Shown here one piece after another: positions 56,716-64,000 of a stretch of DNA of 64,000 nucleotides; the first letter of the stretch is position 1; each line of letters begins with the position of its first letter. The DNA comes from Pseudohongiella sp. O18 (GTDB lineage: Bacteria > Pseudomonadota > Gammaproteobacteria > Pseudomonadales > Pseudohongiellaceae). The notes beneath the pieces are model-generated. The model worked only from the letters and a program-made list of their open reading frames with translations. It ran no database searches and was not told the origin of the DNA. The DNA lies in contig NZ_JAJSAR010000001.1 in the NCBI RefSeq assembly GCF_021729085.1, positions 1,426,001 through 1,490,000 of the forward strand. The letters are read 5' to 3'. The position numbers and the translations under genes were made by a program.

Positions 56716-58149
56716 TTATTCGCTGAGCTTCTTGCGCAGCAGTTCGTTCAATTGAGCAGGATTGGCCTTGCCTTTGGAAATCTTCATGGCCTGGCCAACA
56801 AAGTATCCAAACACTGCTTCCTTACCGCCTTTGTATTGTGCGACCTGATCCGGGTTGGCGGCGATCACATCATCCACCAGCTTTTCGATGGCACCTGTGT
56901 CCGTGACCTGCTTCAACCCGCGAGACTCAATAATCTGGTCGACATCAGTTTCGCCTTCGGTCAGCGCTTCAAACACGGTCTTGGCGATCTTGCCGGAGAT
57001 GGTGTTGTCCTTGATTCGGCTGATCAACGTGCCCAGCTGGGTCGGCGTGACCGGACTCTGCTGGATATCAAGATCCTGCTTGTTCAACAGCCCCAGCAGG
57101 TCGACGGTCACCCAGTTGGCTGACAGCTTGGCGTCTCCGCACAGCTGCGCTACCTGTTCAAAGTAATCGGCCATGGCACGGCTGCTGGTCAATACATCGG
57201 CATCATACTCGCTAAGGCCGTACTGCTTAACAAAGCGGCTGCAGCGCGCGTCTGGCAGCTCTGGCATGGTCGCACGCACGGCATCAATATACGCATCATC
57301 GATCACGACAGGCAGCAGATCCGGCTCGGGGAAGTAACGGTAGTCGTTGGCGACTTCCTTGCTGCGCATCGAGCGGGTCTCGTCACGATCGGAGTCGTAC
57401 AGGCGGGTCTCCTGAATGACACGGCCGCCATCTTCGATCAGGTCAATCTGGCGCTGAACTTCGTGATTGATGGCTTTTTCGACAAAGCGGAACGAGTTGA
57501 TGTTTTTGATCTCGGTACGTGTGCCAAATTCTGTCGCACCCTTGCGGCGTACCGATACGTTGGCGTCACAGCGCATGGAGCCCTGAGACATATTGCCGTC
57601 GGAGATGCCGAGATAGAGAATGATGGAGTGCAGTTTCTTCAGATAGGCAACCGCCTCTTTGGCGTTGCGCAGATCAGGCTCCGATACTATTTCCAGCAGC
57701 GGTGTTCCCGCCCGGTTAAGGTCGATACCGGACATGCCCTGAAAATCTTCATGCAAGGATTTACCTGCATCTTCTTCGATGTGGGCGCGGGTAATGCCAA
57801 TGACCTTTTCTGAGCCATCATCCATCACAATACGCAGGCTGCCTTTGCCAACGGTTGGGTGATCCAGCTGACTGATCTGATAGCCTTTGGGCAGATCGGG
57901 GTAGAAGTAATTCTTGCGGTCGAATACCGAGCGCTTGCCGATTTCTGCGTCTACTGCCAGGCCGAATGACACAGCCATCCGCAGAACTTCCTCGTTCATG
58001 ACCGGTAGCGTGCCCGGCAGCGCCAGGTCGTATATATTGGCCTGGGTATTCGGTTCTGCACCAAATGCAGTGCTGCTGCCGGAAAACAGTTTGCTGGCAG
58101 TTGCCAGCTGCACGTGCACTTCAAGACCGATGACGGTTTCCCAACTCAT
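56716..58149 (-). CDS. gatB: Asp/Glu-tRNA amidotransferase subunit B
   Basis: 477 residues. [10 protein letters not shown] at the start and a C-terminal YqeY-like helical domain. With gatCA it converts Asp-tRNA(Asn) and/or Glu-tRNA(Gln). It overlaps gatA by one base. Confidence 0.98.
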   Translation of the reverse strand: MSWETVIGLEVHVQLATASKLFSGSSTAFGAEPNTQANIYDLALPGTLPVMNEEVLRMAVSFGLAVDAEIGKRSVFDRKNYFYPDLPKGYQISQLDHPTVGKGSLRIVMDDGSEKVIGITRAHIEEDAGKSLHEDFQGMSGIDLNRAGTPLLEIVSEPDLRNAKEAVAYLKKLHSIILYLGISDGNMSQGSMRCDANVSVRRKGATEFGTRTEIKNINSFRFVEKAINHEVQRQIDLIEDGGRVIQETRLYDSDRDETRSMRSKEVANDYRYFPEPDLLPVVIDDAYIDAVRATMPELPDARCSRFVKQYGLSEYDADVLTSSRAMADYFEQVAQLCGDAKLSANWVTVDLLGLLNKQDLDIQQSPVTPTQLGTLISRIKDNTISGKIAKTVFEALTEGETDVDQIIESRGLKQVTDTGAIEKLVDDVIAANPDQVAQYKGGKEAVFGYFVGQAMKISKGKANPAQLNELLRKKLSE

Positions 58150-59600
58150 TATTTAACCTCCGGTCGGCGCTGATGCCAGTCTGTGTTCAACTGGAACTGA
58201 TGGGCGACATTCAGCAGGCGTGCCTCTGAAAACGCCGGTCCGACCAACTGCATGCCAATAGGCAATCCCTGCAGCATACCTGCTGGCAGGGACATGCCAG
58301 GGATGCCGGCCAGGTTGACGGCGATCGTGTAGATGTCTTCCAGATACATGGTGACCGGATCGGCATTTTTCTCACCAAGTTTGAAGGCCGTGTGGGGTGA
58401 GGTCGGTCCCAGGATGACGTCTACAGACTTGAAGGCTTCATCAAAATCCTGCTTGATCAAGCGGCGGATTTTCTGCGCCTTCTTGTAATAGGCATCATAG
58501 TAACCTGCAGACAGTGCGTAAGTGCCCACCATGATGCGACGTTTGACTTCGTCACCAAAGCCTTCGCTGCGGCTGCGCTTGTACAGGTCTTCAAGGTTCG
58601 CCGGGTTTTCGGCGCGATGGCCAAAGCGCACGCCGTCATAACGCGACAGGTTTGCTGAAGCCTCTGCAGGTGCCACGACGTAATACGCAGGCACCGACAG
58701 GTGATTGTGCGGCAGATCAACCTCGGTCACGCTGGCGCCGAGGCTTTCCAGTACTTTGATCGCATCCTGCAGAATGGTCTGCACAGCTGGGTTCAGGTCA
58801 GCGGTGAAGTGGTCACGAGGCAGGCCGATGCGCAGACCTTTCAGCGACTGCTGCAGATGCGCCGTGAAATCTTCGGCCGGATGGTCCAGGCTGGTGGAGT
58901 CACGTGAGTCCAGTCCGGCAATGGCGTTCATCATCAGCGCTGCGTCTTCTGCGCTTTTGCTTAGCGGACCAGCCTGGTCAAGACTGGAGGCAAACGCGAT
59001 CATGCCAAAGCGGGATACTCGTCCGTAGGTTGGTTTCAAACCTGTAATGCCGCAGAAAGATGCAGGCTGGCGAATTGATCCGCCGGTGTCGGTGCCGGTG
59101 GCGATGGCACACAGATCAGCGGCAACCGCGGCGGCGGAGCCGCCCGATGATCCGCCGGGTACACGGCTGCTGTCCCAGGGGTTGCGAACCGGTCCGTAGT
59201 AACTGGTCTCGTTGGATGAACCCATCGCAAATTCATCCATGTTGGTTTTACCCAGCGTGACAGCGCCGGCCTGCTGGAGACGTTCAACAACGCTGGCATC
59301 GTAGGGCGACACAAAATTGTGCAGCATGCGCGAGCCGCAGGTTGTCAGCACGTCGCGCGTACAGAAGATGTCCTTGTGCGCAATGGGTATGCCGGTGAAA
59401 GGAGTACCATTGCCAGCGGCGCGCTGTTTGTCAGCGTCGGCCGCCTGTTTCAGTGCCTGCTCTTTGCACACGGTGATGTAGGCATTGAGATCCGGATTCA
59501 ATTTTTCGATGCGATCCAGATAGGCCTGAGTCAGTTCAACGCTGGAAACGTCTTTGCGATCCAGGGCTGCGCTCAGCTCTGCTACAGTTTTGCTTAACAT
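58149..59600 (-). CDS. gatA: Asp/Glu-tRNA amidotransferase subunit A
   Basis: 483 residues. The amidase-signature triad is K76, S151, S175 in I-A-H-K-D, G-G-S-S-G-G-S and T-G-G-S-I-R-Q. It releases ammonia from glutamine. Operon gatC-gatA-gatB. Confidence 0.98.
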   Translation of the reverse strand: MLSKTVAELSAALDRKDVSSVELTQAYLDRIEKLNPDLNAYITVCKEQALKQAADADKQRAAGNGTPFTGIPIAHKDIFCTRDVLTTCGSRMLHNFVSPYDASVVERLQQAGAVTLGKTNMDEFAMGSSNETSYYGPVRNPWDSSRVPGGSSGGSAAAVAADLCAIATGTDTGGSIRQPASFCGITGLKPTYGRVSRFGMIAFASSLDQAGPLSKSAEDAALMMNAIAGLDSRDSTSLDHPAEDFTAHLQQSLKGLRIGLPRDHFTADLNPAVQTILQDAIKVLESLGASVTEVDLPHNHLSVPAYYVVAPAEASANLSRYDGVRFGHRAENPANLEDLYKRSRSEGFGDEVKRRIMVGTYALSAGYYDAYYKKAQKIRRLIKQDFDEAFKSVDVILGPTSPHTAFKLGEKNADPVTMYLEDIYTIAVNLAGIPGMSLPAGMLQGLPIGMQLVGPAFSEARLLNVAHQFQLNTDWHQRRPEVK

Positions 59601-59626
59601 GAAAGGGTGATCCTTGCTCGTTGGCT

Positions 59627-59914
59627 TTACTCAATGACTTTGGGAACCAGGTACAGACCATTCTCTGTGGCAGGTGCGATCTGCTGCAGTCGATCCCGCT
59701 GATTGGTCTCGGTCACCTGGTCCGGCCGCAGCCGCTGGGTGGCATCGAACGGGTGCGCCATCGGAGTGACGGCGCTGGTGTCGATGCTTTGCATCTGGTC
59801 GATCATGGTGAGAATGTTGGAGATGCGACTGGTCACTTCATCGATGTCGGGCTGTTTGATTTGCAGTCTTGCCAGATGTGCAATTTTTTCCACATCAGTG
59901 TTGTCCAAAGCCAT
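59627..59914 (-). CDS. gatC: Asp/Glu-tRNA amidotransferase subunit C
   Basis: 95 residues, normal length. [10 protein letters not shown] and the [10 protein letters not shown] tail. Stabilises GatAB. First gene of gatCAB, divergent from mreB. Confidence 0.97.
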   Translation of the reverse strand: MALDNTDVEKIAHLARLQIKQPDIDEVTSRISNILTMIDQMQSIDTSAVTPMAHPFDATQRLRPDQVTETNQRDRLQQIAPATENGLYLVPKVIE

Positions 59915-61276
<1,362 letters not shown>

Positions 61277-61298
61277 TTGACAGACAGAGGTTCTGGCT

Positions 61299-62465
61299 AT
61301 TAAACCCTTATTCACAAAAGGTGTATCGCTTGAATACCGCCTGGTAGCGTTTGTTCTGCTGGCGGTATTGGTCATGTTTGCGGATCGGCGCTACGACTAT
61401 CTGGATAGATTCCGTTTTACCGTCGCCTATCTGAGTACACCCATCTACTGGGTTGCTGATATCCCCACCCGTGTTTCGCTGTGGATCGATGATGTTTTCG
61501 TTTCGCAGCGGGATCTGATCGAAGAAAATGCCCAACTGCGCCAGGAACTGCTGTTTGCCCAGCGTGAACTGCAATTGCTGGCGGGCCTGGCTAGCGAAAA
61601 CAGCCGTCTGCGTGATCTGCAGGCAGCATCGCAGACCGTGCAGGGGCGAGCAGTCACCGCTGAAATCATCAATGTATCCAACGACCCTGGCGCGCGGCGT
61701 GTACTGATCAACCGTGGCGCCCATAATGGCGTGTTCGAGGGTCAGGCTGTGCTGGATGCTCATGGTCTGATGGGCCAGGTGGTAGAAGTGCTGCCTTTTA
61801 CCAGCTGGGTCCTCCTGATCACCGACTCCCGCCATGGCACACCAGTTCAGGTAAATCGCAATGGTGAACGCGCCATAGCCCGCGGCAGCCGCAGTGATGT
61901 GGCCGGCCTGGAACTGGAATTTGTTCCTGATACAGCTGATATTGTGGTGGGTGACCTGTTGGTCAGCTCCGGACTGGGGCAGCGTTTCCCTAAAGACTAT
62001 CCGGTGGCCGAAGTCACCAGTGTTGTTCATGACCCGGGTCAGGCGTTTGCCGTCATCAGGGCCCGCCCGCTGGCGCAGATGGACAGAACACGGCATGTGA
62101 TGCTGGTGATTCCCGACGACGAGGTGATCAGTAGCGTGCCAGTTCCGGATGATTTTCTGGGCGCGGGCCCCGGTGAACTGCCGGTCACCGAAGAGGTGTC
62201 AGAGCCCACAGTCAGCACGAATTCAGGCAACGATATCGAGGCTGAGCGTGACACTGTGCCAGACGATAATGCCCTGCTGGTGCGGGATGCGGATGAGCAG
62301 GAAACAGATATGCCAACTGCCGGCCAGCAAAGTGCCGATACAGAAGCTGCTGTGACCGACAGTGTGAATACAGAAGGTACAGAAACAGCAGTTGAAAGCG
62401 CAGAGGCCGATGAAACAGTGATGCCTGAGGAAGACGGGCCCGGACCAGGGGAGGATCTGCCATGA
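61299..62465 (+). CDS. mreC: rod-shape protein MreC, start probably ATT
   Basis: 388 residues if read from ATT at 61299. In frame, after a TGA at 61278, there is no ATG, GTG or TTG until the TTG at 61368, which would cut away half of the single TM anchor. Reading from ATT gives I-K-P-L-F-T-K-G-V-S-L, collinear with the usual M-K-P-(I/L)-F start. AGAGG lies 8 bp before it. A coiled coil (60-100) and the two-beta-barrel core follow. The last 110 residues are an acidic, repeat-free tail longer than in E. coli. It binds MreB and PBP2. Confidence 0.85.
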   Translation: MKPLFTKGVSLEYRLVAFVLLAVLVMFADRRYDYLDRFRFTVAYLSTPIYWVADIPTRVSLWIDDVFVSQRDLIEENAQLRQELLFAQRELQLLAGLASENSRLRDLQAASQTVQGRAVTAEIINVSNDPGARRVLINRGAHNGVFEGQAVLDAHGLMGQVVEVLPFTSWVLLITDSRHGTPVQVNRNGERAIARGSRSDVAGLELEFVPDTADIVVGDLLVSSGLGQRFPKDYPVAEVTSVVHDPGQAFAVIRARPLAQMDRTRHVMLVIPDDEVISSVPVPDDFLGAGPGELPVTEEVSEPTVSTNSGNDIEAERDTVPDDNALLVRDADEQETDMPTAGQQSADTEAAVTDSVNTEGTETAVESAEADETVMPEEDGPGPGEDLP

Positions 62466-62950
62466 CGCCAAGAGCTAATGGAATCTGGGTGATCATCCTG
62501 AGTTTTCTGGTCGCCTATCTGCTGGAGATCGTCCCGTTCCCCGAATGGGCCATGCATTACCGGCCTGCCTGGGTGGCCATGGTACTGATTTACTGGGTGA
62601 TGGCCATCCCGTACCGGGTTGGCATCGCGACCGCCTGGTTTGCCGGGGCGTTTCTGGACATTCTGGAAGGGTCCCTGCTTGGCATGAACGCACTGACCTT
62701 TGCGCTGCTTGCATACATCACACTGAGCCTGCATCAACGGCTGCGCATGTTCTCCGCCCTGCAGCAAAGCGGCATGATTCTGGCACTTGTCGGCCTGAGC
62801 ATGATGCTGAGCTACTGGATCAAAATAGGACTTGAGGAATCCAGCGAAGGCAGCCTGCTGTTCCTGCTCGGAGCCCTGTCCAGTGCTTTCATCTGGCCGT
62901 GGCTGTTTGTAATGCTGCGGCACCTGCGACGTGGTTTTGATGTCCACTAG
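62462..62950 (+). CDS. mreD: rod-shape protein MreD
   Basis: 162 residues, five to six TM helices. Overlaps mreC by 4 bp (ATGA) and maf by 11. Integral partner of MreC. Typical length and position. Confidence 0.95.
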   Translation: MTPRANGIWVIILSFLVAYLLEIVPFPEWAMHYRPAWVAMVLIYWVMAIPYRVGIATAWFAGAFLDILEGSLLGMNALTFALLAYITLSLHQRLRMFSALQQSGMILALVGLSMMLSYWIKIGLEESSEGSLLFLLGALSSAFIWPWLFVMLRHLRRGFDVH

Positions 62951-63605
62951 CCCCAACAACGCATTGTCAGAGGACGGGCTGGTCGACCTTGTTCTGGCAT
63001 CGGCCTCGCCGCGTCGCCGCCAGCTGCTGGAGCAACTCGGCGTGAAGTTTCGGGTGCTGGCTGCCGACATCGACGAAACTGCACTTGCCGGTGAATCTCC
63101 GACAGACTATGTATCCCGGCTGGCTCGCCAGAAAGCGTCGGCTGTTGCCGCATTACTGGCAGATGGCGCCGAAGCGGAGACGCATCTGCCTGTCATGGGG
63201 GCTGATACTATTGTTGTGCTGGGCCAGCGATTGCTGGGCAAGCCGGTTGACGGGGCGGATGCGGCACAAATGCTGGGCAGCCTGGCCGGGCGCGAGCATC
63301 AGGTTATTACCGCAGTCTGCCTGATGGACAGAGAGCGTCACAATATTGCGGTGGTCAGCACGGATGTAGCCTTCAGGGCAATGAGCGGAGACGACATCGA
63401 GGCCTATGTGGCGACGGGCGAACCCTTTGGCAAGGCCGGTGCCTACGCGATACAGGGCCTGGCAGCGGCGTTTGTGGAGCGTCTGTGCGGTAGTTACACG
63501 GGCGTGGTCGGCCTGCCGCTGTATGAGACTTCCCAGTTGCTCGCTGACTACGCAGTGCCTACTGAATTGAATCGCCACACCCTGCGCAGTCAAGCTCGCA
63601 GCTGA
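62940..63605 (+). CDS. maf: Maf-type nucleoside triphosphate pyrophosphatase
   Basis: 221 residues from the ATG at 62940. L-A-S-A-S-P-R-R-R-Q-L-L-E and G-A-D-T-I-V-V-L are the Maf signatures; G-K-A-G-A-Y-A-I-Q-G follows. It hydrolyses non-canonical or T/U-type NTPs (YhdE group). Between mreD and rng, as in Pseudomonas. Confidence 0.95.
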   Translation: MSTSPNNALSEDGLVDLVLASASPRRRQLLEQLGVKFRVLAADIDETALAGESPTDYVSRLARQKASAVAALLADGAEAETHLPVMGADTIVVLGQRLLGKPVDGADAAQMLGSLAGREHQVITAVCLMDRERHNIAVVSTDVAFRAMSGDDIEAYVATGEPFGKAGAYAIQGLAAAFVERLCGSYTGVVGLPLYETSQLLADYAVPTELNRHTLRSQARS

Positions 63606-63621
63606 GTTGCGGAGACGGATC

Positions 63622-64000
63622 TTGAGTGAAGAAATATTAATCAACGTAACGCCCCGGGAGACCCGGCTGGCGCTCATCGAAAACGGTCTGTTGCAGGAAA
63701 TATTTCTGGAGCGCCGCAGTCGCAGTGGTTTTGTCGGAGATATCTACCTCGGCAAGGTTGTGCGTGTCATGCCAGGCATGGAGGCGGCGTTTGTTGATAT
63801 CGGACTGGAGCGGGCCGCATTTCTTCACAATGCTGATATCGCCCCGATTGGTGCCGATGGGCTTGAGGTACGCGAAGAACACCCGGTTGCCATTCAGGCA
63901 CACTTGCATGAAGGACAGATGATTGTTGTCCAGGTAGCCAAAGACCCCATAGGCACCAAAGGTGCCAGGCTGACAACGCATCTGACCCTGCCATCACGCC
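63622..64000 (+). CDS. rng: ribonuclease G, 5' part
   Basis: 126 codons, cut by the right edge. TTG start at 63622 with GGAG 7 bp upstream; S-E-E-I-L-I-N-V-T-P-R-E-T-R and the S1 domain F-V-G-D-I-Y-L-G-K-V-V-R-V-M-P-G-M are typical of RNase G. It matures 16S and 23S rRNA ends. It closes the mreBCD-maf-rng unit. Confidence 0.96.
   Translation, partial: MSEEILINVTPRETRLALIENGLLQEIFLERRSRSGFVGDIYLGKVVRVMPGMEAAFVDIGLERAAFLHNADIAPIGADGLEVREEHPVAIQAHLHEGQMIVVQVAKDPIGTKGARLTTHLTLPSR

Overview
The window is a dense stretch of bacterial chromosome (about 54% GC by eye) from a gammaproteobacterium. From memory, the gene order matches Pseudomonadales at several places. hemA-prfA-prmC-moeB stands opposite a TPR gene-lolB-ispE-tRNA-Gln-prs-rplY-pth-ychF-tRNA-Met. 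gatCAB lies opposite mreBCD-maf-rng. nrdR-ribD-ribE-ribBA-ribH-nusB-thiL-pgpA-ribA is followed by dxs-ispA-xseB. All of these resemble Pseudomonas. The accessory genes (photoactive yellow protein, glucosylglycerate metabolism, many exported proteins of unknown role, a Fur-type iron transporter) suggest a free-living, probably marine or salt-exposed relative of the OMG/Pseudohongiella type. That placement is inference.

Region by region: 0.0-5.1 kb (minus) carries an exported CocE-type hydrolase (cut by the left edge), a photoactive yellow protein gene (pyp) directly followed by its chromophore-activating coumarate-CoA ligase (pcl), a Sel1-repeat protein and a PaaK-like CoA ligase. tRNA-Pro(CGG) and a DoxX protein follow. 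5.9-10.6 kb (minus) is a four-gene glucosylglycerate operon: glycerate kinase, glucosyl-3-phosphoglycerate phosphatase, its synthase, and glucosylglycerate phosphorylase. Together they could make and recycle the compatible solute; an NtrC-like palindrome lies just upstream. 11-12.7 kb (plus) encodes a DnaT-like protein with three DnaT domains overlapping a lambda-P-like replication protein. A PilZ protein, an array of seven 17-bp repeats and ettA follow. At 15.1-17 kb a TetR regulator and an exported alpha/beta hydrolase are divergent, with two matching palindromes between them.

17.1-25 kb (plus) is glyA, nrdR and the riboflavin/nusB/thiL/pgpA block. The GTP cyclohydrolase half of RibBA has lost its zinc cysteines, but an intact ribA sits downstream. 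25-29.7 kb (minus) holds a BtuF-like protein, cobO, dxs, ispA and xseB. 29.8-38.5 kb is accessory: a glycosyltransferase, a two-TM protein, a 2OG-Fe(II) dioxygenase, two paralogous exported proteins with an R-T-P-x-G-K-P-D signature, a DUF6152-like protein, two cytochrome c'-like proteins with C-terminal CXXCH, and a HupE/UreJ-like membrane protein. 38.5-42.4 kb is an fbpABC iron(III) transporter behind a good Fur box.

42.3-64 kb is mainly core genes: VC0807-like protein, tRNA-Met, ychF-pth-rplY-prs, tRNA-Gln, ispE-lolB-TPR, hemA-prfA-prmC-moeB, a DEAD-box helicase with a long disordered N-terminus, a PA4642-like protein, gatCAB, and mreBCD-maf-rng (cut by the right edge). mreC has no ATG, GTG or TTG at the position matching the family start and appears to begin at ATT. 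The most interesting points are the pyp-pcl pair, the closed glucosylglycerate cycle with a nitrogen-type control site, the triple DnaT protein with its lambda-P-like partner, the 17-bp hairpin repeats, and the mreC start codon. I see no IS element, prophage or CRISPR array.
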